Source: Azoarcus indigens
Lineage (GTDB): Bacteria > Pseudomonadota > Gammaproteobacteria > Burkholderiales > Rhodocyclaceae
Direction of reading: 5' to 3'
DNA length: 64,000 nucleotides
Assembly (NCBI RefSeq): GCF_004361735.1
Contig: NZ_SNVV01000010.1
Coordinates: 62,001-126,000 of the forward strand
The notes under the pieces were generated by a model. It saw only the letters and a program-made list of their open reading frames with translations. It was not told the DNA's origin and made no database searches. The first letter of the stretch is position 1; each line of letters starts with the position of its first letter. The translations under genes were made by a program, and so were the position numbers. Positions 20,758 through 29,608 of the stretch are shown one piece after another.

Positions 20758-20918
20758 GGCTGGTCTCCCGACGTGCGCGTGTTTTCTGGTGAGACTTCTT
20801 GTTTATGCGCGCAGTGTCCGTCCGACGCCCCGTGCAGGCAATGTGCGGGATCAAAGTTCCGGCCGCCGGGCGGTGGCGTGCTGCGCTGCGGAAGCCGCTG
20901 GACGCGCTGGCGGGCTGC

Positions 20919-22556
20919 TCAGGCGCTCTTCAGGCCGGCCCGGCGGGTGAGCCAGATCGCCGCCAGCGGCAGCAGCAGGGTGAGCACCGCGATGGTGAGC
21001 AGCAGGCCGCCGAGTTCGCTGTAATCCGCCGGGGTGGTGACGGTGCCGGCGGCATCTTTCACCTCGCGGGTGACCACGTAAATGCGGTTGAGGTACTCGG
21101 TGGCGAGCTGGGAGGCGGACAGCGCCAGGTTGGTGAAGGAGGCCATCACCGCGAAGAAGGTGGCCTTCAGGTGCTGCGGTGCGGAATTCGCGATCCAGGC
21201 CAGCATCGGCACCATGGAAACCTGGCCCAGCGGCGATTCCAGCGCGGTGTTGGCGATGGCGATGAAGCGCGCATCCACCACGCCGCCGGTGTGGGCGGCG
21301 GTCCATTCATGCAGCCCATGGAACATGCCGATGATGGGCACCGACAGCAGCGTGGTCGCCAGCGTGAGGAAGACGACGATGTAGGCGATGGAGCGCTCGG
21401 CCATGAAGCGGCGGAACAGGAAGAGGCCGGCCAGGGTGAGGCCGCTGGTGATGAGGTCCAGCCGGGAAAGGAAGGACTGGTCGAAACCGAGCACGTCTAT
21501 CATCCACCAGGTGGCGCCGGCGCCCGGCAGCGGCATGGCGCGGAACACGAAGATGACGATGGCGGTGCCCAGCAGGGTGCGCCGCGCCGCCGGCTCCAGC
21601 TCGCCCAGCAGGCGGCGCATGAGGAAGGCGATGACGGCGAAGGAGCCGAGGAAGATGGCCTCCTGGCTGTATTCGAAGTCGGACAGGCCCAGGCTCAGCG
21701 TCAGCGTGACGAAGACCGCGCTGCCGCCCAGCACCCACCAGTTGGGCGAGGTGGTTTCTTCCGGCTCGTGCACCGCGCGGGCGATCTCCTCCTCGCTGCG
21801 GCCCAGCGCCCGCAGCCGCCGCGCCTCCCTGCGCTTGAGCCAGCCGGCGAGCAGCACGCCGCTGACCGACAGCAGCGGAATCGCCAGGGCGAACTCGTAG
21901 ATGCGCAGGTAGATCGCCACCTTCTCAGCTTCGCCCAGCCCGGCCGCGCCCTGGAACATGACGACGTTGGCGAGGGACACCAGTACGCTGCCGCCGATGA
22001 TGGCGACGCGGCCCAGCATCTGCATGGTGGTATGCATGAGGCGGATGTCCTCCGCCGGCAGCGGCTGGCCACGCTCGTCCAGCCGCGGCACCGCTTCCAC
22101 CGTCATCGCGTCGGCCACCGCATCCTGCATCACATAGCCCACCGGCGCCAGCAGGGTAGAGAGCACGAACCAGGCGCTGGCCGGCATCACTGCCTTCATC
22201 GCCTCAGGCTGGCCGAGTAGGCCGATCATGATCAGCAGGCTGGCGGCGATCAGCAGCGCGCCCAGGTAGACCAGCCCCGCCTTGTAGCGCCACAGCAGAT
22301 CCACCAGGTGGCCGATGGGCATCTTCAGCGCCCAGGGAATCACCGCCCAGAAGCCGAGGGCGGCGATGAAGGCGGCAGAGAGGTCCAGGTAGTCCTTGAT
22401 GAAGAAGGTGCCGACGATGCCGGTGAGGGTGGAGACGCCGTAGGCGCAATACACCATCAGCGGCGGCAGGTAGGACAGCCGCATCTCGCGGCCCAGCTCC
22501 AGGATGTTGCGGTCGAACCAGCGGAAGAGGGCGTTGCGGTGCTGGGCAGTGGCCAC
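20919..22556 (-). CDS. Major facilitator transporter, BT1/folate-biopterin-like
   Basis: A 545-residue polytopic inner-membrane protein with about 12-14 helices. The N-terminal half has MRLSYLPPLMVYCAYGVS and FWAVIPWALKMPIGHLVD and PVGYVMQDAVADAMTVEAVP, a pattern reminiscent of the BT1 folate/biopterin branch of the major facilitator superfamily. A charged cytoplasmic loop (about 240-272) separates the halves. No substrate-specific signature is recognised and the neighbours do not suggest one. The ATG gives a positively charged N terminus. Transporter status is firm; the subfamily is tentative. Confidence 0.7.
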   Translation of the reverse strand: MATAQHRNALFRWFDRNILELGREMRLSYLPPLMVYCAYGVSTLTGIVGTFFIKDYLDLSAAFIAALGFWAVIPWALKMPIGHLVDLLWRYKAGLVYLGALLIAASLLIMIGLLGQPEAMKAVMPASAWFVLSTLLAPVGYVMQDAVADAMTVEAVPRLDERGQPLPAEDIRLMHTTMQMLGRVAIIGGSVLVSLANVVMFQGAAGLGEAEKVAIYLRIYEFALAIPLLSVSGVLLAGWLKRREARRLRALGRSEEEIARAVHEPEETTSPNWWVLGGSAVFVTLTLSLGLSDFEYSQEAIFLGSFAVIAFLMRRLLGELEPAARRTLLGTAIVIFVFRAMPLPGAGATWWMIDVLGFDQSFLSRLDLITSGLTLAGLFLFRRFMAERSIAYIVVFLTLATTLLSVPIIGMFHGLHEWTAAHTGGVVDARFIAIANTALESPLGQVSMVPMLAWIANSAPQHLKATFFAVMASFTNLALSASQLATEYLNRIYVVTREVKDAAGTVTTPADYSELGGLLLTIAVLTLLLPLAAIWLTRRAGLKSA

Positions 22557-22601
22557 GCGGGGGCTCCTTGGGTAGCGGTCGGTCGGCGGGGTGGGGCGGG
22601 T

Positions 22602-23336
22602 TCAGCGGCCCAGCAGTCTTTCCAGCCAGGGCAGCAGCCAGGGCAGGGACACGGCGGTGAGCAGGCCGTTCAATCCCATCGCCAGCGCGGCGAAGGCGCC
22701 GGCTTGCTCGCTCACTTGGAAGGCGCGGGCGGTGCCTATGCCGTGGGAGGCGATGCCGATGGCGAAGCCACGCACCGCGTGGTCGTCGATGCGCAGCAGA
22801 CGGTAGAGGTAGCGCGCGCCGACCGCGCCCAGGATGCCGGTGGTGATCACCAGCACCGCGGTGAGCGAGGGCAGGCCGCCCAGGCTCTCCGCCACCGCCA
22901 TCGCGATCGGCGTGGTGACGCTCTTGGGCGCCAGCGACATCAGCGATTCCCGGCTGGCACCGAGCATGGCGCCGATGGCGTAGGCCGACAGCGCGGCGGT
23001 GAGCGAGCCGGCCACCAGCGCGATCACCAGCGGCCCGGCCATCGCCTTCAGCTTCGGCCACTGGGCATAGAGCGGAATCGCCAGCGCCACCGTGGCCGGG
23101 CCGAGCAGGAAGTGCACGAATTGCGCGCCGTCGAAATAGGTTTTGTACGGCATGCCGGTGACCAGCAGCAGTACGGCGATGAAGCTGACCGACAGCAGCA
23201 CCGGGTTGGCCAGCGGATGGAAGCCGGCGCGGCGGTAGAGCCAGAAGGCGGCCTGGTAGGCGAGCAGGGTGAGGGTGAGGCCGAGCAGCGGCGTGGCGGA
23301 GAGATAGACCCAGATTTCGCTGAGGCTGTGGCTCAT
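22602..23336 (-). CDS. lrgB: LrgB/CidB family membrane protein
   Basis: A 244-residue polytopic protein of the LrgB family. Core segments are PLLGLTLTLLAYQAAFWLYRR, FLLGPATVALAIPLYAQ, SLAPKSVTTPIAMAVAE and RGFAIGIASHGIGTARAF. The family works with LrgA in cell-lysis or murein-hydrolase control in Gram-positives, and in some organisms in glycolate, pyruvate or other 2-hydroxyacid export. The ATG at 23336 overlaps the lrgA stop by 4 nt, so expression is coupled. The frame is open further upstream but without homology. Confidence 0.93.
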   Translation of the reverse strand: MSHSLSEIWVYLSATPLLGLTLTLLAYQAAFWLYRRAGFHPLANPVLLSVSFIAVLLLVTGMPYKTYFDGAQFVHFLLGPATVALAIPLYAQWPKLKAMAGPLVIALVAGSLTAALSAYAIGAMLGASRESLMSLAPKSVTTPIAMAVAESLGGLPSLTAVLVITTGILGAVGARYLYRLLRIDDHAVRGFAIGIASHGIGTARAFQVSEQAGAFAALAMGLNGLLTAVSLPWLLPWLERLLGR

Positions 23337-23704
23337 GGCCGGGCCTCCCCGCCGGCGCGCGGCGTTTCCCGGCGGCGCATCAGCGCGCGCAGCACCAGCG
23401 CGGTAACGGCGATGGCGAGGGCGGTGCTGCCCAGCAGCGCGGCGGTCAGCGGCAGCCATTCGGCGGCCAGACGGTCGCCGTAGAGCACGATGCCGGTGCC
23501 GGCGGGCACGAACAGCAGGGAGAGGTGCATCAGCAGCGTGCCGGAGGTGGTGCGCAATTCCTCGCTCGGCCCGCCGCGCAGCAGCAAGGCGAGGAAGAGC
23601 AGGCCCATGCCGATCACCGGGCCGGGAATGGGCAGCGCCAGCGCGCGGGCGATCACTTCGCCTATCAATTGGAACAACAGCAGCAGGGTGAGGGCGCCTA
23701 ACAT
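23333..23704 (-). CDS. lrgA: LrgA/CidA family holin-like protein
   Basis: A 123-residue membrane protein with about four helices. The family pattern is clear: FQLIGEVIARALALPIPGPVIGMGLLF and HLSLLFVPAGTGIVLY. It is the usual partner of LrgB, with which it shares an ATGA overlap. Holin-like or carboxylate-transport roles are both reported for the family; this sequence does not decide between them. It is the first gene of the pair, and its promoter should lie in the 195-bp gap 23705-23899. Confidence 0.93.
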   Translation of the reverse strand: MLGALTLLLLFQLIGEVIARALALPIPGPVIGMGLLFLALLLRGGPSEELRTTSGTLLMHLSLLFVPAGTGIVLYGDRLAAEWLPLTAALLGSTALAIAVTALVLRALMRRRETPRAGGEARP

Positions 23705-23899
23705 GGTCTATCTCGCTTTTCTCGCCCCGGCGGCGGGAGGTTCGCCGGGGTAAGCGAGCATAGCCGATGCAGTGGCGGATGCTGCAGCACGGAATCGCCG
23801 CAAGCCGGCGGATTGCATCGCTTGCAGCCTCGAGCCTCCCGTTTCAGGCGGGCGATTCCCGGCCGGCGGCGCCGGGCCGGGCGTACCAACTCAGCAGCG

Positions 23900-24838
23900 T
23901 CAGATCAGCAACACATGCCCCGCGGTGCGTACCGCGATGCCCGCCACTGCGCCCAGCGCGGCCGGCTTCCACACCGCCGCCACCCGCCGGCCGGCGGACA
24001 TCATGATGGCCACGCCGGCCACGTCCAGCGGATGGGTGAGGAAGCCGGCGCTGTGGTTCAGCGTGGCGACGGTGGTGGTGCCGCTCTTCAGCATCTCGTC
24101 CATCACGCCCATCATCGCGGTGCCGCCGGCGATGTACTTGGTAAGGCTGAGCAGGATCAGCGCCGGGTCTATGCCCAGCAGCGCCAGCAGCGGCGTCAGC
24201 ACATCCTTGATTGCATCGATGGCGCCGGTGGCGCGCAGCGCCATCACCGCGACCAGCGCCAGCACCAGCATAGGAATGGCACCCACCGCGATCTTGAAGG
24301 CCTCGGCGCCGGCGCGGTTGATCACGTCCAGCACGCCCTTGGCGCTGTCTGCCACGTGGTGGTGCAGGGTTTCGTCCACCGTGCCCTCGGCGGTGGACAG
24401 GCGGCGGCCGAAGCCGTGGTAGGTGGCGGCTGCGGCCACCAGCCCGCCGAGCACCGACAGCAGCAGGGTGAGGCCGAACTGCAGGCCCATGGCGGCCATC
24501 GGGAAGGTGACGTTGGCCTGCGCCATCGCCATCACCATCGCCAATGTGGCGGCGAGGTGGCGGTCGGAGGCGCCGCGGCTTTCCATCATGGTCAGCGTGG
24601 CCACCGGCGCGGCGAAGCTGACGAAGTTGATCTGCAGCGCGGCGAATACCCCCAGGCCGGTGAGGCCGGCGGGGCGCAGCAGGGGGGCAACGCGGGCGAC
24701 CAGCCAGTCGAGCACGCCCTTCGCCTCCAGCAGCCGCATCAGCGACAGCATCACCACCATCACCGGCAGCAGCACGAAGAGGGAGAGTTCGATGGCCGAA
24801 CGGCCGGCGCGCAGGATGATGTCGGTCAGCAGGTCCAT
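23900..24838 (-). CDS. Nucleoside-recognition (Gate domain) membrane protein
   Basis: A 312-residue integral membrane protein with two Gate-type repeats: residues about 15-100 (SLFVLLPVMVVMLSLMRL, LQINFVSFAAPVATLTMME) and about 180-290 (AFKIAVGAIPMLVLALVAVM, SLTKYIAGGTAMMGVM). This architecture resembles SpmA/SpmB and nucleoside-transporter gate domains. Transport or sensing is likely but the substrate is unknown. It lies 124 bp downstream of a small membrane protein gene on the same strand and may share its promoter. Confidence 0.8.
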   Translation of the reverse strand: MDLLTDIILRAGRSAIELSLFVLLPVMVVMLSLMRLLEAKGVLDWLVARVAPLLRPAGLTGLGVFAALQINFVSFAAPVATLTMMESRGASDRHLAATLAMVMAMAQANVTFPMAAMGLQFGLTLLLSVLGGLVAAAATYHGFGRRLSTAEGTVDETLHHHVADSAKGVLDVINRAGAEAFKIAVGAIPMLVLALVAVMALRATGAIDAIKDVLTPLLALLGIDPALILLSLTKYIAGGTAMMGVMDEMLKSGTTTVATLNHSAGFLTHPLDVAGVAIMMSAGRRVAAVWKPAALGAVAGIAVRTAGHVLLI

Positions 24839-24962
24839 GCGGCCTTGTTGTTCTTTTGCGGAGCAGCAGATGCTAACCGCAGGGCGGCTTCAAGGCGAGC
24901 CGGCTGCGCGGGCAACGGCGTACCCGCGGCGCGGCGTGCCCTTGCGATGCGGGGAGGCGGGC

Positions 24963-25163
24963 TCAGTCGTCCTTGCGGTGCTCGTCGTCGTCCACCGGAG
25001 CAGGCACCGTCGGGGCGCCCAGCGTTACCGTGATCAGCATCAGCAGCATCGGCGCGAGGGTGAGTGCGAAGGCTTCGAAACTGCGCATGCCGAAACCGAT
25101 GACAAGCGGCAGCACCAGCACGCCACAGGCCAGGAATTCGGTAATTTTGCTCCAGCGGTCCAT
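24963..25163 (-). CDS. Small two-helix membrane protein
   Basis: A 66-residue protein with two hydrophobic helices (about 9-25 and 31-47) and a charged tail (DDDEHRKDD). I do not recognise the family. It is kept because of an excellent ribosome site (AGGAGAACC) before the ATG and its position upstream of the Gate-domain gene, which it may assist. The tail is rich in Asp, His and Lys, suggesting a cytoplasmic or metal-contacting end, but this is only composition. Confidence 0.65.
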   Translation of the reverse strand: MDRWSKITEFLACGVLVLPLVIGFGMRSFEAFALTLAPMLLMLITVTLGAPTVPAPVDDDEHRKDD

Positions 25164-25297
25164 AACGGTTCTCCTGTCGGGATCCTATCTTCTTATGCCC
25201 TCTATGACTTTCCGGCAGTCGCCGCCGGCTGCCCGAGGGGCTTTGTGCAATGCACAAATACGGCTGTAGCTTAGACCGCCTGCCCGGTGTGCGCCCG

Positions 25298-25311
25298 TGT
25301 GGAATTCCACA
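25298..25311. promoter_or_regulatory. Perfect 14-nt palindrome in the 25164-25608 gap
   Basis: The 445-bp gap between the small membrane protein gene and the esterase gene holds TGTGGAATTCCACA, a perfect palindrome typical of a dimeric regulator site, and a short CCGGTG/CACCGG hairpin at 25449-25463. The genes on either side diverge, so either could be controlled. No protein is visible in the gap. Confidence 0.45.
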
Positions 25312-25608
25312 ATAAGGCGTAGCGGAAAGCGGCAGCCCTACTGCTTCTTCCTGCAAGCGGCCTGCCCGAGTGGAGCGGGGGAAGGCTTGCCGCCCTCGCC
25401 CGGTCCCAGGCAGTGCAAGGCTAAAGGATGAGTGACTGTGAAAGCGCGCCGGTGTTGCACCGGAGGCGTAGAACTTTCACCCCTTCAGCTCAATTGCATT
25501 CCCCAAAGCGGGCGGCGAAATCCAGACGAATGGATGAAGTGCCTTGCTCACCGCAGCCCCTCAAACTATGTTTCCAGCATCTTTTGCGGTGCAACAAGGA
25601 GACGTGGA

Positions 25609-27168
25609 ATGAAGACCAACCCGCATGCCCGGGCGCTTTCCGGGCTGGCCCTGATATGGCTGCTGGGCAGCGCTGCCGCCGGCGCGGCAGAGCCGCTGCC
25701 GGCCTTGAACCTCGACCTCGGCCAGACCACCGTGTCCGGCATTTCCTCCGGCGCTTTCATGGCGGTGCAATTCGGTACCGCGCATTCGGCGACCGTCGCC
25801 GGCGTGGCCGCCACCGCAGGCGGGCCCTATTTCTGCGCCGGGCAGGATTCCTGGGCGGGGGCAGGGGTGGGCCGTGCCATCGCCCGTTGCATGCAGGGCG
25901 ATCCCAGCTATCCGGCGGTACCCATCACCGCCACCGACCTGTCGCAGATGAGCGCCGCGGTGCGTGCCTGGGGGGCGCGCGGGCTGATAGATGACAGCGC
26001 CAACCTGGCGCGCCAGCGGGTGTGGATCTTCCACGGCTACAACGACGGCATCGTCAAGCGGCCGGTGAGCGATGCGCTGCAGAGCTGGTACGGCGGCTTC
26101 GTGCCGGCCGGCCAGATCTTCTACAAGGACGAGTTGCGTGCGGCCCATGCGCAGATTTCCGCCAGCTGCGCGGTGAGCGGCAATGGTGCCGCGATGGCCG
26201 AGGGGGCCAGTTGCAACCCCTGCGCCATCACCGGCGGCAACTTCATCAATCAGTGCCCGGCCGCCAGCGCATCCGGCAGTGCCGCCTACGATGCCGCCGG
26301 TGTGGCGCTGCAACTCTTCTACGGCCCGCTGCAGCGCACCGCCAGCGGCAGCCTGGGTGGCCAGGTGGTGGCCTTCGACCAGCGGCCCTACATCCAGCGG
26401 GACGGCGGCTCGCTGCCGGCCATCCGCGCCTCGATGGCCGATGGCGGCTACCTCTACCTGCCGGCCGCCTGCGCCGCCGGCCAGCCTTGCCGGCTGCATG
26501 TGGCCTTCCACGGCTGCCAGCAGCAGTCCGGCAACATCGGCACCGCCTTCGTCACTGGCGCTGGCTTCAACGAATGGGCGGATGCCAACCGCATCGTGGT
26601 GCTCTACCCGCAGACAGCCGCCACCACCGCGGTGCCGCTCACGCCCTTCAACCCGCAGGGCTGCTGGGACTGGTGGGGCTACGGCGATTTCGGCTATCAG
26701 GCCGCCGGCCACTATGCGACCAAGGACGGCACCCAGATCGCCGCCATCTGGCGCATGGTGCAGCGGCTGGCGAGCGGCGGCAGCGCGACAGTGGGCGTCA
26801 GCCCCACCACGGTGCCGGCCTTGCAGGTGCTGGATGCCTCCGCCAGCCAGGTCGCGCTGGCGTGGCCGCCGGTGGCCGGCGCCGCTGGCTACCGGCTCTA
26901 CCGTGGCACCGGAGCGGACGGCCCGCTGCAGCCGCTGACGGCCACGCCGGTGGACGGGCCCTCCTGGGTGGATGGCGGCCTCACGCCGCAGTCCAGCTAT
27001 CGCTACCAACTGCGGCCGGTGGACAGCAACGGCACCGAGGGCAGCCCCTCCGCCACGGTGACGTTGAGTACCGGGCAGACGGCGCCGGCTTGCGATCCCT
27101 ACTTCTCGCTGGCGCAGGACACGGTGGTGGACCGCAACAACCGGCCGACGACCAAGGTCTGCCCCTGA
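25609..27168 (+). CDS. Secreted PHB depolymerase family esterase with fibronectin III domain
   Basis: A 519-residue exported esterase. Signal peptide to about residue 27. The lipase box is GISSG at 44-48 with Ser46 as nucleophile; the oxyanion-type HGCQQQ segment lies far downstream (about 303-308), the order described for type 2 catalytic domains of poly(3-hydroxybutyrate) depolymerases. A fibronectin type III module follows (about 402-490), then a short cysteine-containing tail. No recognisable PHB-binding domain is seen, so the substrate could be soluble oligomers or periplasmic polymer. The ATG at 25609 follows AAGGAGACG. Confidence 0.88.
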   Translation: MKTNPHARALSGLALIWLLGSAAAGAAEPLPALNLDLGQTTVSGISSGAFMAVQFGTAHSATVAGVAATAGGPYFCAGQDSWAGAGVGRAIARCMQGDPSYPAVPITATDLSQMSAAVRAWGARGLIDDSANLARQRVWIFHGYNDGIVKRPVSDALQSWYGGFVPAGQIFYKDELRAAHAQISASCAVSGNGAAMAEGASCNPCAITGGNFINQCPAASASGSAAYDAAGVALQLFYGPLQRTASGSLGGQVVAFDQRPYIQRDGGSLPAIRASMADGGYLYLPAACAAGQPCRLHVAFHGCQQQSGNIGTAFVTGAGFNEWADANRIVVLYPQTAATTAVPLTPFNPQGCWDWWGYGDFGYQAAGHYATKDGTQIAAIWRMVQRLASGGSATVGVSPTTVPALQVLDASASQVALAWPPVAGAAGYRLYRGTGADGPLQPLTATPVDGPSWVDGGLTPQSSYRYQLRPVDSNGTEGSPSATVTLSTGQTAPACDPYFSLAQDTVVDRNNRPTTKVCP

Positions 27169-27219
27169 GGCGCGCGCAGCCGGGCGGAGCCGAGCCTGCG
27201 GCCACGGCTGCACCGTGCA

Positions 27220-27262
27220 GGGGCGGCGCCGGGGGGAGGAGGGGCCGTCCCGGCGCCGCCCC
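27220..27262. terminator. Long GC hairpin after the esterase gene
   Basis: Perfect 14-nt arms (27220-27233 and 27249-27262) enclose a 15-nt loop between convergent genes. No T-tract follows, so it may act as a pause or mRNA stabiliser; termination is inferred. Confidence 0.55.
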
Positions 27263-27288
27263 CTCCACCGGAGCCCCGTCCCCGGCGC

Positions 27289-27609
27289 TCAAGGCCGCCG
27301 TCGATGGTACTGGGCGACCAGAACCTGGATCTTGAGCCGGATGATGTCCGCCAGCATTCGCATCTTCCTGTCGTGCTCCTGATGCGCGACGTCGTAGATC
27401 TGTTTCTTCAGCGCTTCGTTGCCGTCCTTGGGCAGGCTGAGGGACCACTCGGTGAAGAAGGCGTCATAGCTGTCCACCGTCTTGATGAGCTCGAAGCGGA
27501 GCTTCTCCCGCTCCTTTTCCGGAATGGTGCTCAGGGCCGCGTCGATGACGGCTTCGAGGTCAGAACGCTTCTGTTGATTCTGGAGGGGAAACTGGATGAC
27601 TTCGGACAT
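27289..27609 (-). CDS. Hypothetical helical protein
   Basis: A 106-residue soluble, highly charged protein that is predicted mostly helical (VIDAALSTIPEKEREKLRFELIKTV, KKQIYDVAHQEHDRKMRMLADIIRLK in parts). I do not recognise its family. There is no signal or membrane segment. It is convergent with the esterase gene and unrelated in strand to it. An AGAGGCG stretch precedes the ATG. Codon use and a composition unlike its GC-rich shadows support a real gene. Confidence 0.7.
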   Translation of the reverse strand: MSEVIQFPLQNQQKRSDLEAVIDAALSTIPEKEREKLRFELIKTVDSYDAFFTEWSLSLPKDGNEALKKQIYDVAHQEHDRKMRMLADIIRLKIQVLVAQYHRRRP

Positions 27610-27913
27610 GGGCGCCTCTGGCCTAGCGTGTAAGCAGGATGGAGGCCTGAATCAATTTTCGCGCCAATCCGTAAGTTGCTGATTCTTCAATCCGGGCACT
27701 GCGTCCCCGTGCCATTTGCGACAAATGCCGCAGGCCTTCTCCCTCCGCTCCAGCTCCGGAAATGCCGGATGACGCCGCGCCGCCGGCTTTGTGCCTGCCG
27801 CCCATCCCGGGGCAACATGGGCCTTGGCCCGCGGGCGCAAAAAAGGGCGCACCCTTTGCCGGGTGCGCCCTTCGTTCCACGCCGGCCCGCTCGCGTGGGC
27901 CGGACCCAGGCTC
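27610..27913. other. Gap without a convincing gene upstream of the aceB terminator
   Basis: Only short overlapping open frames without recognisable features are present, some with an apparent CRKWHG or LARKLIQASILL segment that I cannot place. The right part is the aceB terminator. The left part should hold the promoter of the minus-strand hypothetical gene. Confidence 0.4.
27843..27872 (-). terminator. Terminator after malate synthase (minus strand)
   Basis: Perfect 12-nt arms (27843-27854 and 27861-27872) enclose TTTGCC. On the minus strand the stem runs into a T-tract, giving a strong intrinsic terminator 41 nt after the aceB stop. Confidence 0.9.
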
Positions 27914-29518
27914 TCACTCCATTGCTTCGTACAGCGGCAGGGTGAGGAACTCGGGGAAGTTGGCCGACAGGCTCATTTCCTCGAAGATCGCCGCCGCCTG
28001 GTCGTAGGTCTCGGTCTTCTCGCCGGCGGCGGTCACGGTGGCCTTCACCTTGGCCAGCTCTTCTGGAATCATCGCCCGCACCATCTCGGCGGTGACCTTG
28101 CGGCCATCGTCCAGCTTGCCCTTGGGGCTTACCACCCACTGCCAGATCTGGGAGCGGCTGATTTCGGCGGTGGCGGCGTCTTCCATCAGGTTGTGGATGG
28201 GCACGCAGCCGTTGCCGGCCAGCCAGCTGCCGAGGTAGTGGATGCCGACGTTGATGTTGTTGCGCACGCCGGCTTCGGTGATGGGCTGTTCCGGCTGGAA
28301 GTTCATCCAGTCCTTCGGGCCGTAGCTGCCGCTCACCTGTTTTTCCCACTGGTTGGGCTTGTCGCCCAGCACCTTGACGAACTCTTCCATCGCGATCGGC
28401 ACCAGGCCCGGGTGCGCCACCCAGCCGCCGTCGTAGCCGTCGTTGGCGTCGCGGGTCTTGTCGTGGCGGATGCCGGCCAGCGCCTTCTCGTTGGCGACCG
28501 GGTCGCTCTTGATCGGGATCAGCGCGCTCATGCCGCCCATCGCCGGGGCGCCGCGCTTGTGGCAGGCCTGCACCAGGGCCAGCGCGTAGGAGCGCATGAA
28601 GGGCACTTCCATCGTGATGGCGCCACGGTTGGCCAGGCAGAAGTCCTTGTTGTTCTTGAACTTCTTGATGCAGGAGAAGATGTAGTCCCAGCGCCCGGCG
28701 TTGAGGCCGGCGGAGTGGTTGCGCAGTTCGTACAGGATCTCTTCCATTTCGAAGGTGGCGAGGATGGTTTCGACCAGCACGGTGGCCTTGATGGTGCCCT
28801 GCGGCAGGCCGATGTGGTCCTGCGCCATCACGAAGATGTCGTTCCACAGCCGGGCTTCCAGATGGGATTCCATCTTCGGCAGGTAGTAGAAGGGGCCGGC
28901 GCCGCGGGCGATCTGCTCCTTGGCGTTGTGGAAGAACACCAGCGCGAAGTCGAAGATGCCGCCGGAGACGCGCTGGCCGTCGACCAGCACGTGCTTCTCG
29001 TCCAGGTGCCAGCCGCGCGGGCGGATCTGCAGGGTGGCGATCTTGTCGTTGAGCTTGTAGACCTTGCCGGCCTCGTTGGTGTAGCTGATCTCGCGGCGGA
29101 TCGCGTCGTAGAGGTTCACCTGGCCCTGGATCTGGTTGTACCAGTTGGGGCTGTTGGAATCTTCGAAGTCGGTCATGTAGGAATCAGCGCCGGAGTTGTA
29201 GGCGTTGATGATCATCTTGCGCTCGACCGGGCCGGTGATCTCCACCCGGCGGCACTCCAGCGCCTTCGGCAGCGGCGCCACCTTCCAGTCGCCTTCGCGG
29301 ATGTGCTTGGTTTCCGGCAGGAAGTCGGGCAGCTCGCCGGCGTCGATGCGGGCCTGGCGGGCGACGCGGGCCTTCAGCAGTTCCTGGCGGCGCGGCTCGA
29401 AGGCGCGGTGCAGCTTGGCGACGAGTTCCAGCGCGTCGCGGCTCAGGATCTGGTCGAAGCGGGGATGCAGCGGGGCGTTGATCTGCAGGCCTTGCGGCAG
29501 GTCCAGGGTCTGGCTCAT
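27914..29518 (-). CDS. aceB: Malate synthase A
   Basis: A 534-residue malate synthase condensing glyoxylate with acetyl-CoA, the second enzyme of the glyoxylate shunt. Typical blocks: MTDFEDSNSPNW, LQIRPRGWHLDEKH, VLVETILATFEMEEILYEL, DYIFSCIKK, and the catalytic MEDAATAEISRSQ. Length is that of the A isoform. Two ATGs lie 6 nt apart; the second (29518) has the better spacing from AAGGAG. Isocitrate lyase is not in the window, but aceK and icd are 11-15 kb away. A haloacid dehalogenase gene lies upstream on the same strand. Confidence 0.97.
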   Translation of the reverse strand: MSQTLDLPQGLQINAPLHPRFDQILSRDALELVAKLHRAFEPRRQELLKARVARQARIDAGELPDFLPETKHIREGDWKVAPLPKALECRRVEITGPVERKMIINAYNSGADSYMTDFEDSNSPNWYNQIQGQVNLYDAIRREISYTNEAGKVYKLNDKIATLQIRPRGWHLDEKHVLVDGQRVSGGIFDFALVFFHNAKEQIARGAGPFYYLPKMESHLEARLWNDIFVMAQDHIGLPQGTIKATVLVETILATFEMEEILYELRNHSAGLNAGRWDYIFSCIKKFKNNKDFCLANRGAITMEVPFMRSYALALVQACHKRGAPAMGGMSALIPIKSDPVANEKALAGIRHDKTRDANDGYDGGWVAHPGLVPIAMEEFVKVLGDKPNQWEKQVSGSYGPKDWMNFQPEQPITEAGVRNNINVGIHYLGSWLAGNGCVPIHNLMEDAATAEISRSQIWQWVVSPKGKLDDGRKVTAEMVRAMIPEELAKVKATVTAAGEKTETYDQAAAIFEEMSLSANFPEFLTLPLYEAME

Positions 29519-29608
29519 GGTCATGCTCCTTGTCGTTCCGGGTGATTCGATGTTCGGTGGCGCCGGCGGTGGCCGCCGGTGCCGCTTTGCTGTTTCAGGG
29601 CGGCGGGC

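Noticed and set aside
18712-21024. Plus-strand frame of about 770 codons opposite the EF-G-like gene
   Set aside because: The minus strand carries P-loop, G3 and G4 motifs and all EF-G domains; the plus-strand product is low-complexity.
27623-27880. Short minus-strand frames between the hypothetical gene and aceB
   Set aside because: Several overlapping frames compete, none has a recognisable motif, and the area includes the aceB terminator.
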